The notes below the pieces were generated by a model that saw nothing but the letters and a program-made list of their open reading frames with translations, was not told the origin of the DNA and did not search any database. Shown here in pieces: positions 8,923 to 17,762 of a stretch of DNA of 64,000 nt. Position 1 is the first letter of the stretch. Each line of letters starts with the position of its first letter. The position numbers and the translations under genes were made by a program. The DNA is taken from NCBI GenBank assembly GCA_963825315.1, contig CAWGST010000004.1:1-64000 (forward strand), written 5' to 3'. The stretch is from DASRLE01 sp963825315 (GTDB lineage: Bacteria; Verrucomicrobiota; Verrucomicrobiia; Limisphaerales; Palsa-1400).

Positions 8923-9967
8923 ATGACCGACAGCCCGCCGCTTTTTGAGGAAATGCTGGCCGCGTATCCGGCGGACAAACGCGAATTCGCCCGCCGCGTC
9001 TATGACCGTTTTGCCAACGGCGATGCAACCGAGTTTTTCGCCCAATTGTTTTTGCTGCTCGACGTGTACGCCAATTACGCCAAGCGCATCCCGCAGGCAG
9101 TCAGCGAAACGAACCAGAGCACGCTGGCGTCGTTGAAAAAAGTGCGGGAAGAAATCGGCTTCCTGGCGCAGACCGTGGAAACCCGCAGCGTCGAAATCTG
9201 GATAATCGCTGCGAGAAGACACCAGCACGCTTTGTTTGGCCACCCAGGAGAAATGCGGAAGCCGCCGCCGAACGTCTGGCGAAACTGACCCAGGAAATCG
9301 GCCAGCAAGGTGGACACCAAAGCCATTGTCGAAAGCATCCGTACAATCGGTTGATGCCGGCATGCGGGCCGAAGTCATCATGCCCTTCATGCAGCGGACG
9401 GAGGAATTAGGCGAAAGAAGTGCTGCCGACCTTGGAGAAAATCAAGGAACGCGAACGAGGAAGCCGGGCGCGTCTGGCCGGAGCCGCATCTGGAAAATGG
9501 CGCTGGCGGGCGGACTGGTGTTTGGGTCTGGCTGTGGCCATTGTGGCAACCGGCGCGGCATATTGGGCTATCAAAACGCATTATTCCCGCAGACTGGCCG
9601 ATCAAATCGTATCCACCGAAAAGACGATGGCGGTGAATCAGGCCACGTTTCACGAACTGGCCGTGGCCGATGCGCCCATCCATATCGCCCGCAGCATCGA
9701 CGACAACGGCTACACGATTCCCGGCGGTTTTTGTGTGTACATCCAGGGGGCGCAAAGCGCGGACATGCAGAACGGCGCGGGCCGCATTTTCTTCATCAGT
9801 CCGCACCCCGAAAACGAACTTCAACAATTATTGCACGCCACCGAGGACAAGGCGGGAGCCACCCGAAGGAGGCCAGCCGCTCCATGAAACGCAAATGGAC
9901 CGAGCTCGCAAAGCACCAAAATCGGCTTGCCGTCTTCACGATTAACAAGGGACTGTCATCCTTTTGA
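8923..9967 (+). pseudogene. Remnant of a coiled-coil membrane protein, multiply frameshifted
   Basis: Recognisable peptide hops between all three frames. It begins at ATG 8923 (MTDSPPLFEEMLAAYPADKR), continues as AEAAAERLAKLTQEIG, then SKVDTKAIVESIRTIG, then VDAGMRAEVIMPFMQRTEEL, then KEVLPTLEKIKE, then a transmembrane segment whose halves RIWKMALAGGLVFG and LAVAIVATGAAYWAIK lie in different frames, and ends near MKRKWTELAKHQ. At least six one-base shifts within about 700 bases are needed. The product would be a coiled-coil protein with one membrane helix, cotranscribed with the ATPase. Either true decay or a patch of poor sequence. Confidence 0.7.
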
Positions 9968-10721
9968 TAGTACCGTCAACGCTCAGGCAGCGTGCGTGAG
10001 TGAAGCAGAAATAGTCGGTTTTTTGAACAGTTGAATGACCCGTGACGAAGCCGACGAGTTGACACGGCCGATTCCGTCGCACTAAAAAGCAAGGGCTGCC
10101 GCTGATGCCTCCATGCGGATTTGAACCCGGTTCTCGTGCCGGTGAGCGAACGTATCTCATTTCCATTTTTGAAATGTCTGAGTGAAAACGCAAACCATCC
10201 ACGCTGGACACCTCAACTGCATAGGTCGTCACTCCAAATTCCAAGCCCTGGACAGTGCCAGAGCGGAATATCCCTTGATCTCCCAGCAGAATGAGTCGGT
10301 CGCCTTTTGAGAGGCGGGGGGCAGGATTCTGCATTAACGAATAAAACTTCTTTTCAGCACACACCGCAAGCAGGAGTTCCATGTCAAAGGTGGCAATATC
10401 AAGAATTTCATCATAGTCAATGGGGTGGCTCGGAGCAAAGACAACGGGGCAGTTTCGGTCGAGACAGACACACATTCTCACGTTCGGGTCTGCGAAGTTC
10501 TCATCTTGAAATGCCTTCCAAACGTGATGACAAGTGACCAACAGCTTTTTCTCTCCTGTATCCACCAAGCCAAAGCCCCCATTAGTGATTACATTATCGC
10601 CAGCCGCTGACTCCCCAGAACGATCAAAAAAAATTGGGCCGCGATATGGATTTATTTGCGGTGCGAGCACAAACTGCACCTCTTCAACCGTCGAAAACTC
10701 TTGCCCACGCCATCTGTTCAC
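9942..10721 (-). CDS. Chymotrypsin-like serine protease domain protein
   Basis: A 259-residue protein with a trypsin-like triad in order: His in LLVTCHHVW (about residue 65), Asp in EILDIATFDM (about 108) and Ser209 in GGISGSPCFLV. No signal peptide is visible, so it is probably cytoplasmic. The start is a GTG at 10721; there is no in-frame ATG nearby. It stands alone in the island cargo and is convergent with the degenerate gene before it. Trypsin-like domains occur as effectors in some defence systems, but no sensor partner is evident here, so the role is open. Confidence 0.7.
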   Translation of the reverse strand: MNRWRGQEFSTVEEVQFVLAPQINPYRGPIFFDRSGESAAGDNVITNGGFGLVDTGEKKLLVTCHHVWKAFQDENFADPNVRMCVCLDRNCPVVFAPSHPIDYDEILDIATFDMELLLAVCAEKKFYSLMQNPAPRLSKGDRLILLGDQGIFRSGTVQGLEFGVTTYAVEVSSVDGLRFHSDISKMEMRYVRSPAREPGSNPHGGISGSPCFLVRRNRPCQLVGFVTGHSTVQKTDYFCFTHARCLSVDGTIKRMTVPC

Positions 10722-10925
10722 AGTGGCAACATACTGGAGTTCAAACGAACGGCAAATCTTTCACCGGGCACGGATCGTTGCGCCCCTCATTAGTTCAGCC
10801 CCACGGTCGCCGCAAGCCATGTCCCGGCCACGGCGGCGGCCACATGGTCGTTCGTCCGGCATCCACTTGTTCCCTTGATTTTCAACATTGTCTGCGCCCC
10901 GCACTTGGATTTACGCTCGCCTGCG

Positions 10926-11129
10926 ATGCCGACGTTCGCCGAATATTTTGAAAAGTGGCCTAAACAGGCCACCGCGCAGGGATTGACCACATCATTGGTC
11001 AAAGTACCGGCGACGCCACCCGTCAGGCAGTTCGTGCAGGTCAACATTCTGCCAGCACCGGACAAAACTGCATCACTGCCACAGGCCCGCGACAATATGG
11101 TCATGAACGCGCCTAATAACCCGGCTTAA
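10926..11129 (+). CDS. Small hypothetical protein, doubtful
   Basis: A 67-residue frame starting MPTFAEYFEKWPKQ and ending one base before the next gene. No family is recognised. It contains a perfect DNA hairpin at 10955-10972 (GTGGCCT, loop AAAC, AGGCCAC). Coding status is uncertain; it may be a fragment. Confidence 0.3.
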   Translation: MPTFAEYFEKWPKQATAQGLTTSLVKVPATPPVRQFVQVNILPAPDKTASLPQARDNMVMNAPNNPA

Positions 11130-11549
11130 ATGAAGTCTCCAAAAAACCAGCAGAGTGAACTTGCAAAATTGGTTGCCGCCCAATTAGCGTGTCAGACCGT
11201 GAAAGCAAAAATCGCTTCAATTATTGCGGGAGTCGCACTTTTTGCCGGTTGCGCCACGGATGTTGCCAACCGCTACTATTCGGACACCCATTATCCTCCT
11301 CGACCTGTTGGGGAAGTCGAAGTCCTGACAACCGAACCGCCACGGGCTTATACCGTCCTCGCGGACTTTCAGGCGCGCGGAGAAACCGCACAGGATATGC
11401 GTCGGCTTGCCGCCAAGATTGGGGCAGATGCGGTGATTGTGACCTATCTTGGAGGGTTTTACAACTCCGGCGACCAATGGGCCGGTCACGATTCTCAAAA
11501 CCACACCTACAGTCGCATCGTCGGAACTGCACTCAAATACACACCATGA
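11130..11549 (+). CDS. Lipoprotein, first of two tandem paralogues
   Basis: A type II signal peptide with lipobox (IIAGVALFAGC) marks this as an outer- or inner-membrane lipoprotein. The ATG at 11130 gives a long 23-residue extension before the signal; an in-frame GTG at 11199 would start directly at MKAKIASIIAGVALFAGC and is attractive. The mature part has GEVEVLTTEPPRAYTVLADF and RRLAAKIGADAVIVTY, closely paralleled in the next gene. Its stop overlaps that gene's start (ATGA). Confidence 0.65.
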   Translation: MKSPKNQQSELAKLVAAQLACQTVKAKIASIIAGVALFAGCATDVANRYYSDTHYPPRPVGEVEVLTTEPPRAYTVLADFQARGETAQDMRRLAAKIGADAVIVTYLGGFYNSGDQWAGHDSQNHTYSRIVGTALKYTP

Positions 11550-11893
11550 TTACAAAAACATTCGTCTTACTCATAGCGCTCACCGCAGCTACAGTTTGTT
11601 TTACAGGATGCCAGTCCGTTGACATTACCAAAACTGCCAAGGGCTTCCATGCCCCAACCAACCCAAATGAGGTTGAAATCTTGATGACAAGACCGGACAA
11701 AGCTTACGAGGAACTGGGCACAATAAATGCCACGGGGTTTTTGCCTTCGGAAACGGCAAAGATGCACAACGCTCTACGCGCCAAAGCCGCCCCGCTTGGA
11801 GCAAATGCCGTCGTTGTGACCGGGTCTGGCATGGTTAATGACGGCTGGGGTGTCAAACAGTACGTCATGGGTGTTGCCATTAGATGGAAGTAA
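11546..11893 (+). CDS. Lipoprotein, second tandem paralogue
   Basis: A 115-residue protein with signal peptide and lipobox (TAATVCFTGC). The mature region, NEVEILMTRPDKAYEELGTI through ALRAKAAPLGANAVVVTGSG, mirrors the preceding lipoprotein, showing tandem duplication with divergence. The ATG overlaps the upstream stop by ATGA, so translation is coupled. Function unknown. Confidence 0.7.
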   Translation: MITKTFVLLIALTAATVCFTGCQSVDITKTAKGFHAPTNPNEVEILMTRPDKAYEELGTINATGFLPSETAKMHNALRAKAAPLGANAVVVTGSGMVNDGWGVKQYVMGVAIRWK

Positions 11894-11909
11894 CCAACCA
11901 AATGCCACC

Positions 11910-12692
11910 ATGTATTACGGCGTTGAAGGAACGAATTTAAGGGTGCTTGGCTCAATGCACTTGTTCCCTGTTGAAAACACAAACATGCCGTCTTGGGTCT
12001 GGGACGGGTTCAACTGGTGCGACGAGTTGGTGTTTGAGGCTGATAATCACCATCCGGATTTAGGCAAGGTTGCCATATCGCAAGGCGGACCCAGCATGAA
12101 GGAGATCATGTCCAGAAAGCTGTGGCGTCGAGTCAACTCTCTCTGGGGTAAACAAAAAGGTCTATTCGCTCTGAAATTATGGCCTATTATGGCTGGGTTG
12201 GAATCGAAGTTGTGGAAACAGTTTCCAGGCGTCGAGCCGCAATTCCGAGACAGGTTGTTAACAAAACCAAAACCCCTGACATTTCTTGAAACGCCTCAAA
12301 TAATGGCAAGAGCGTTCGAGTCGATTCCTGACTGTGAGTATCTAAAAATGATCGAATTCATGGTCGATAATGTTGTCTTGCTCCAAACGGCGTCTCTTGG
12401 ATGTTACAATGAATGGATTCACTGTAAGATTGATGAACTTCAACGCTCTGTGCTTCATGGCCCAATGCAGAAGTTTCCATTTTATCGAAAGGGGCTTTTC
12501 CTCGAAAGAAACCGAAACTGGATGAACAACATTAGACCCCTGTTTAACTCTCCGTGTAAGATTTTGCTTGTCGTTGGTGCGGGGCACCTTTTTGGGGAGG
12601 GCGGCCTCGAAAATCTCTTTTCTGAGGAAAACCATAAACTATTTCCACTAATGGATAAAGAACAAATCCTGGAACAAGGGAAGCCCCATTAA
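11910..12692 (+). CDS. TraB/GumN family protein
   Basis: A 260-residue protein beginning MYYGVEGTNLRVLGSMHLFP and ending with LLVVGAGHLFGEGGLENLF, the two conserved blocks of TraB/GumN proteins (Gly-Ser-x-His near the start and Gly-x-Gly-His near the end). The ATG at 11910 sits just before the first block; upstream in-frame codons overlap the lipoprotein gene and are less likely. Members are thought to be metal-dependent hydrolases of poorly known substrate. Confidence 0.75.
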   Translation: MYYGVEGTNLRVLGSMHLFPVENTNMPSWVWDGFNWCDELVFEADNHHPDLGKVAISQGGPSMKEIMSRKLWRRVNSLWGKQKGLFALKLWPIMAGLESKLWKQFPGVEPQFRDRLLTKPKPLTFLETPQIMARAFESIPDCEYLKMIEFMVDNVVLLQTASLGCYNEWIHCKIDELQRSVLHGPMQKFPFYRKGLFLERNRNWMNNIRPLFNSPCKILLVVGAGHLFGEGGLENLFSEENHKLFPLMDKEQILEQGKPH

Positions 12693-12693
12693 A

Positions 12694-14106
12694 TTACTGG
12701 AAGAAGCCCGGCTTTAGTTGAATGGCTTTAGTGTGGTCTGCCATTGCGCCGTCCAAGTCTCCCTTGGCTTTCTTCGCAGCGGCACGATTATCGTAGCAGT
12801 CGGCATAATCTGGTTTGAGTTGGATGGCTTTTGTAAAGTCTGCGATTGCGCCGTCCAAGTCTCCTTTGGCGTTCTTCGCATTACCACGATTGTTGTAGGC
12901 GGCCTCATCATCCGGCTTGAGTGCAATAGCTTTCGTGTAGTCCGCGATTGCCCCATCTAGGTCGCCTTTGGCTTTTTTCTCCATGCCGCGATTAACGTAA
13001 GCACTCTCACCATCTGGTTCGAGTTCGATGGCTTTGCTATAGTCCAGGATTGCGCCGTCCAAATCGCGTTTAGCTCTCTTCGCATTGCCGCGATTGTAAT
13101 AAGCGGAACCATAATCCGGTTTTAGTTCAATAGCTTTGCTATAGTCCAGTATTGCGCCGTTCACATCTCCTTTGGCTTTCTTCGTTATGCCCCGATTAAA
13201 GTAGGTATCTGCCCCATTCGGTTTCAGTTGAATGGCTCTGGAGTAATCAGCCATTGCGCCGTCAAAGTCACCTTTGGCTTCCTTAGCAAGGCCGCGATTA
13301 TTGTAAGCATCTGCCCCATCCGGTTTCAGTTGAATGGCTTTGGCGTAATCAGCCATTGCGCCGTCAAAGTCGCCTTTGGCTTCCTTTGCAACGCCCCGAT
13401 TATCGTAGGGGTCCGCATCATCCGGTTTGAATTGGATGGCTTTCGTAAGGTCCGCAATTGCTGCATCGACCTCGCCTTTGCTTTCCTCCGCATTGCCACG
13501 ATTGTTATACGCTAACGCATCATCCGGTCTAAGTCCGATGGCTTTAGTATAGTCCAGGATTGCACCGTCCAAGTCACCTTTAATTTTCCTCGCAACGCCA
13601 CGATTAACGTAAGCACTCTCATCATCCGGTCTGAGTTCGATGGCTTTAGTGTAGTCCGCAATTGCCCCCTCCAAGTCGTGTTGGCCTTGTTTTGTAGCAG
13701 CCCGCTTATCATAGGCATCCGCATCATTCGGTTTTATTTTGATGGCTTTGCTAAAGTCAACAATTGCGCCCTCGATGTCTCCTTTGGTTTGCTTTGCAAC
13801 ACCGCGATTAACGTAGGCATCCTCATCATCAGGTTTTAGCTCGATAGCTTTGCTGAAGTCTGCGATTGCACCGTCCAGATCGCCTTTGTCCTCCTTGACA
13901 GAGCCGCGATTGTAGTAGTAGGTAGAGCCATCATTCGGTGTGAGTTCGATGGCCCTGGTAAAGTTTGAAATTGCGCCGTCAAAATCGCCTTTGGCTTGCA
14001 TTGCAAGGCCGCGATTGTTGAAATCAACTGCCGTGTCACAAAGGGCAGCACCACACGTAATCAACAGAACCGGGACAACCAGAAAAACATTAAATGCGTT
14101 GTTCAT
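12694..14106 (-). CDS. Exported protein of 13 near-identical TPR repeats
   Basis: The ATG at 14106 has a Shine-Dalgarno GGAAGGAC six bases upstream and starts a signal peptide (MNNAFNVFLVVPVLLITCGA). The 447 residues that follow are 13 consecutive 34-residue tetratricopeptide repeats of the form A-Y-x-N-R-G-x-A-K-x-A-K-G-D-L-D-G-A-I, giving a 102-base tandem DNA repeat. Such regular TPR stacks form superhelical protein-binding scaffolds, here probably outside the cytoplasm. The stop is two bases from the convergent TraB/GumN gene end. Confidence 0.85.
   Translation of the reverse strand: MNNAFNVFLVVPVLLITCGAALCDTAVDFNNRGLAMQAKGDFDGAISNFTRAIELTPNDGSTYYYNRGSVKEDKGDLDGAIADFSKAIELKPDDEDAYVNRGVAKQTKGDIEGAIVDFSKAIKIKPNDADAYDKRAATKQGQHDLEGAIADYTKAIELRPDDESAYVNRGVARKIKGDLDGAILDYTKAIGLRPDDALAYNNRGNAEESKGEVDAAIADLTKAIQFKPDDADPYDNRGVAKEAKGDFDGAMADYAKAIQLKPDGADAYNNRGLAKEAKGDFDGAMADYSRAIQLKPNGADTYFNRGITKKAKGDVNGAILDYSKAIELKPDYGSAYYNRGNAKRAKRDLDGAILDYSKAIELEPDGESAYVNRGMEKKAKGDLDGAIADYTKAIALKPDDEAAYNNRGNAKNAKGDLDGAIADFTKAIQLKPDYADCYDNRAAAKKAKGDLDGAMADHTKAIQLKPGFFQ
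12720..14030 (-). repeat. 102-base tandem coding repeats
   Basis: About 13 copies of a 102-base unit encode the TPR motifs of the surrounding gene. Units differ at several positions, so the array is older than a simple recent expansion, but its regularity makes copy-number change by slippage or recombination possible. Confidence 0.7.
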
Positions 14107-14159
14107 ATATTGTCCTTCCAGGTTCGAGTTGCATAGTCGTCTAAACGCCCTACTGTGCG

Positions 14160-15308
14160 TCAGCCTTCCTTCCCAGGAAGTTGATGCTTCTGCGCCGTGT
14201 TGATGACTCCTGCCGCCCAGGTGGCCACGCACTGCGGATCAATTTCTATGGCTTTTCCTAAGCATGTTTTAGCCTCATCAAGTCGCCCGAGGCGAAAAAG
14301 TGCGTTGCCCTTGCCGAACCAAGCTTTCGCCAGTTGCGGATTTATCGCCAGTGCTTTATCGAACCACGCGATTGCCTGTTCTGGACGACCCAATTCAGAG
14401 AGCGCATCGCCTTTACTCAGCCACGCATCCGCGTCTGGCTGCGCTTCATCACGACATGGCCCTTCACGGATTTCCATTTCGTCATCGCTGAAAAACGGCA
14501 ACGGCTGTCTGTAGTCCGGCCTCAAACCCTCGCGCAGGTATTTCTCGATCTCGTACTGCAAGTGTTCCTGCATAAAATCCTCGCCTTTCCCCTCATAAAT
14601 TTGCAAAAACCCTGATACTATTCTGTTCAGGAATACAGCGGGAACACGTTCGCCTCGTCGCTTGGCGGCGGCTTGAAACGCGCTGCCCACTAATGAATAT
14701 ATTTCAACGATCTTCTCGTCTGAGGTGTTTGTTGTCGGAGGACATCTATTGGAAGCACCGAGTTGCCGGTAGAAGCTGACAATAAACTTGCCGCTTACCT
14801 CTTGCGCCTTTTCCAAAAGACTCCCAGGACGCACAGGCATCGCTTGCGTTTGGATTCCCAATTCTTCAATCGGGGCCTTGGATTGACCTTGCTTTTTTGC
14901 CGTTTGCGTTTCTTGATCTTGATTCAAGCCCCAGCCACATTCCTCGATGGCCACTTCCACCGGATTTCTCAGAACTGTCCATGCCTGGGAAAGCTCGCCT
15001 GCGTCTTTTGCGCGGGCGGCCAGACTGACGAGACCATCGAGAACGATGGCGCGAGCGATGGACTTCTGCATACTTGAGAGCTTTCTATACTCAGGAACCC
15101 AATCAGCGAGATTTTTCTCGCCGACCGTCTTAGGCAAAAGCCAACCAAGAACCGCCCGTTTGATGAATATCTTGGCGGTGGCGGTCCCAATGCTGAGAGT
15201 CAACGCCTCACCCGAAGCAAGCACGATAGATGCGACACGACCCTGCTCGTAATGTCGTAAAACCGAACCATGCTTTGCGCAATGGGTCTTGGCATCTTCG
15301 AGTGTCAT
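14160..15308 (-). CDS. TPR-domain protein of unknown function
   Basis: A 382-residue protein. Residues 1-270 are of unknown type, with a hydrophobic stretch near the start (ATAKIFIKRAVLGWLLP). The last 100 residues contain two TPR-like units (DAWLSKGDALSELGRPEQAI and KAWFGKGNALFRLGRLDEAK). It ends 53 bases before the start of the exported TPR protein on the same strand, so the two may be one transcription unit. Confidence 0.7.
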   Translation of the reverse strand: MTLEDAKTHCAKHGSVLRHYEQGRVASIVLASGEALTLSIGTATAKIFIKRAVLGWLLPKTVGEKNLADWVPEYRKLSSMQKSIARAIVLDGLVSLAARAKDAGELSQAWTVLRNPVEVAIEECGWGLNQDQETQTAKKQGQSKAPIEELGIQTQAMPVRPGSLLEKAQEVSGKFIVSFYRQLGASNRCPPTTNTSDEKIVEIYSLVGSAFQAAAKRRGERVPAVFLNRIVSGFLQIYEGKGEDFMQEHLQYEIEKYLREGLRPDYRQPLPFFSDDEMEIREGPCRDEAQPDADAWLSKGDALSELGRPEQAIAWFDKALAINPQLAKAWFGKGNALFRLGRLDEAKTCLGKAIEIDPQCVATWAAGVINTAQKHQLPGKEG

Positions 15309-15676
15309 GTGTTTTTTCCCGTCTTGGCCCGAATTTCTACGAATTTTCCAAGGCCATTGGTCGGCAGCTTATGAGTTCCAGGCAAAAATGCAGCCTGTTG
15401 AACCTTCGTCGTGAGCCAGCCAACGACAGGGAATATCACTGCCCATAAGCTCATTTTCATGCTGCATGATTAGCCGATTTCCGACTGCTGGCAAGCGTTT
15501 ACGCGGCAGTTTGCATCCCCGCTCTCTGTCGCTCTGGCAGTCTCCCTAAATGATTTTGCCGGTTAAGAGGAGCGCCGCCAGTGGCAGCAAATTGGCGCAG
15601 CCAAAATCAGCTCGGGATGGACGACCGGGTAGTGTCCTAATCTGACCGATTGAAGGAACGCTGCACCCCCGTTCCC
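15309..15676. other. 368-base region without recognised genes
   Basis: Upstream of the TPR gene at 15308 and downstream of the small gene at 15677-15955. I see no motif or coding signal beyond the likely TPR-gene promoter area. Confidence 0.4.
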
Positions 15677-15955
15677 CTAAAGCGTGAAGACGAAATTATG
15701 GTCCTTCTGCCATTGCGCGAATTCGGCTTTGGTGACGGGGCGTTGTGGCCGGTGAAGCGAGTTGCCGGGGCCGCGTTGGAGCCGTATTTGACCTGGAATT
15801 GTGTATTCAATGACAATCGCCTGCCCTTGGTTGTTCTCGCCCACGACTTCAAACGAAGCATCGATAATCTTGCCGTCCGACATTTTGAGCTTTACTGGAC
15901 ACAACTGTTGAATCTGCGTTGGCTGCATATCTGTTTGAATGTAGTCCGTATTCAT
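15677..15955 (-). CDS. Small hypothetical protein
   Basis: A 92-residue protein (MNTDYIQTDMQPTQIQQLCP...). The beta-rich core KLKMSDGKIIDASFEVVGEN followed by GQAIVIEYTIPGQIRLQR looks like a folded small domain. No family is recognised. The ATG at 15955 has purine-rich sequence upstream. Confidence 0.5.
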   Translation of the reverse strand: MNTDYIQTDMQPTQIQQLCPVKLKMSDGKIIDASFEVVGENNQGQAIVIEYTIPGQIRLQRGPGNSLHRPQRPVTKAEFAQWQKDHNFVFTL

Positions 15956-16001
15956 ACTGTATCTCGACCTTGCACTCTACCACAAAAGAAGGCTTCCGCT
16001 A

Positions 16002-16268
16002 TCATTGTCTTGCCTCCTTTATATCTCTTGCCGCCGCAATCTTGACGGCGTCTTGTGCCGAATTGCCGAAAACCGGCACCAGCGGCAGCCGCTGCATGGG
16101 AGCAAACCAAACCGCATGGAAACCCCGCCGCGACACCAAAACGCTTTTGTCCCTTTCCCCCTCTAAAAAGCGTTTTCGTGTCGCAGCCCCACGGCCGGAC
16201 TGCCCCGGTTCAGCATCGCTTTCGCTCTCCGCTGGCCGCTCCGTGCTGAACCGCTGCAGATCGGACAA
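16002..16268 (-). CDS. Small hypothetical protein sharing a duplicated segment
   Basis: An 88-residue frame. Residues 27-63 (GAATRKRFLEGERDKSVLVS, then RRGFHAVWFAPMQRLPL) recur with about 70% identity in the broken copy near 16,612-16,735. The conserved phase between the copies argues for past coding. The segment overlaps a strong DNA hairpin (16131-16183). No family recognised. Confidence 0.4.
   Translation of the reverse strand: MSDLQRFSTERPAESESDAEPGQSGRGAATRKRFLEGERDKSVLVSRRGFHAVWFAPMQRLPLVPVFGNSAQDAVKIAAARDIKEARQ
16083..16253. repeat. Two-hairpin repeat element, copy A
   Basis: Hairpin 1 pairs 16131-16148 with 16166-16183 (CGACACCAAAACGCTTTT against AAAAGCGTTTTCGTGTCG), with a single C-C mismatch. 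Hairpin 2 pairs CGGTTCAGCA (16206-16215) with TGCTGAACCG (16244-16253) perfectly. The same layout recurs 529 bases downstream with a different stem-2 sequence. Confidence 0.6.
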
Positions 16269-16572
16269 TCAAACGGCTGCATCAGCAGGCAAAAGGTCCA
16301 GCAAAAGCTGTCCCATCCAGGCCGAGACGGCATTCGACCAACGCCGACAGCGGGCGGTCAGCCAACCGGCCAATTAAAGGCTAAACGCCTTGGAACGCTC
16401 ACAGGCCCGCGCCCGTCATGCCGCTTGCGGAAGACCATGCAAGCGTCGTGCCAGCCACGCGCCTGCTTCGCTTCAATCGAAAGTCAGTCGCTCCGTGCCG
16501 TCGCCCGGTCACACGCCCGGCGACGACAGGACGAATTTCAGTCAGGGTGTCGTCCCTTGGCGCGTGCCCGGT

Positions 16573-16812
16573 CTAGTCACCGAGCGAAAACGAGAACCAA
16601 TCACACCGGGCGCGGCAGCCGCCGCAAGGGAGCAACCCAAACCGCATGACACCCCACCGCGACACCAAAACGCTTTTTGCCCCTTCACCCTCTAAAAAGC
16701 GTTCTCGTGTCGCGGCCCCTGGCCGGACTGTTTTCAATTCTCCACGCGCGCGCCCTATTGCCCCCGCGCTCCGCTCCGAATTGCAAACAGACCGGCATTG
16801 AATTTGGCGCAT
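16573..16812 (-). pseudogene. Broken paralogue of the 16,002-16,268 gene
   Basis: The peptide GAATRERFLEGEGAKSVLVS matches the neighbouring copy in phase, but a one-base shift is needed to continue as CHAVWVAPLRRLPRPV, which then meets a stop. Probably a duplicated, decayed fragment. Confidence 0.4.
16612..16787. repeat. Two-hairpin repeat element, copy B
   Basis: Hairpin 1 pairs 16660-16678 with 16694-16712 (17 of 19 positions). Hairpin 2 pairs TTTTCAATTC (16731-16740) with GAATTGCAAA (16778-16787), 9 of 10. Stem 2 has a sequence unrelated to copy A yet still pairs, so pairing rather than sequence is conserved. Confidence 0.6.
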
Positions 16813-17762
16813 ACGCGCCTATGGCGAATTACAATCTTCGCAAGGAGGCAGCCATTTGACTTTGGGTGACACGATGCTACCTGTATCAAATGCTAAAACT
16901 TGAGTGCTCCCGAATTTTTCCACATGGCCGGAAGTTGACCGGCACCATGCACGCCACCTCAGCGCAGGGCACATATCCCATCGAATACGCAGGCGACCTT
17001 GATAAGCTGGGTCAAATGCCGAAGGCAGCCAGCCCGGCTGTGTTTGAACTGCTATTTTTGACATCCGTTCATCAGGGGGAAATCGGCGGCGGCATCAACG
17101 CCACCGGCCAATACGACTCCGGGCCAAAATACCAGCCGAATGACCGGCTGATGGATGTTCAACGAAATCGGCAGCGGTATCAGAAAACGCGAATGCGTTG
17201 ACCGCTTTCGCATCATCCATCGTGTTCCCGCCATCAACCGCCGTTTCATCAAGGACCGTCGCAAGCAGTCCGACCGTTCAAGGGCTGTTTTTGCCAAGAT
17301 GAATATAGCAAGGTTCGTGTCCTCATAGCCGGACGGGCCTAGTTGTTTGGGAATCGGGGGGGCGTTCAGAGGGGCGAAAAGGCGCGTCGGATGCGGGCCA
17401 TCGTGCGTAGTCTGCTCCCGCAAGCCGGGCCTGTGGGTTTTACTTTTTTGCTTTTAGGGTTTTGTTTTCTGTGCAATCGGAGGCGGGAGCGCAGCTTTCG
17501 GCGTGCCAGTTGCAGGCGTGGCCGTCAGGTGCGAGTCAGGTTGCTTTTAGTGCTCTAGCGCCGCACGGCGCGGGCGATTGCTTGCCCCGCCACGACCCCC
17601 AATCAATCGCTCTTTTTTCCGTTGCGTCCGTGTGTTTTCGCCCGCAGAGTCGGCACTGTAGCTGGCGACCAGGTGCAATGCGGGCCAAGGGCGGCCAACG
17701 CTGGCAAAAACCGGATTTTAGCTACATTCTGGCTACATACTTCGTAAGTGCTTGATTATCAA
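16813..17762. other. 950-base gene-poor end of the island
   Basis: No recognisable gene. A short frame at 17156-17329 (MFNEIGSGIRKRECVDRFRI) might be a remnant. The end next to the tRNA, CGTAAGTGCTTGATTATCAA (17743-17762), resembles sequence repeated in inverted form at 25220-25239 and may be part of an attachment site. Confidence 0.4.

Larger units (their letters stand above)
1..17762. mobile_element. Putative integrative element abutting tRNA-Gly, left end outside window
   Basis: The segment holds a relaxase, ParA-like operon, toxin-antitoxin and unrelated cargo, and stops at the 3' terminus of a tRNA gene, a classic integration site. No integrase or second att copy lies in the window, so extent and mobility are inferred. 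The broken relaxase suggests it can no longer transfer by itself if the sequence is correct. Confidence 0.5.

Noticed and set aside
12720..14030. Regular repeats that could be taken for a CRISPR array
   Set aside because: The 102-base units are coding TPR repeats with no unique spacers and no cas genes nearby.
10722..15308. Integron-like cassette array
   Set aside because: Genes point in both directions and no convincing attC core sites or integron integrase are visible.
17156..17329. A 57-codon frame (MFNEIGSGIRKRECVDRFRI...) near the tRNA
   Set aside because: No start signal, no family, and it lies in a gene-poor decayed tail; mentioned only as a possible remnant.
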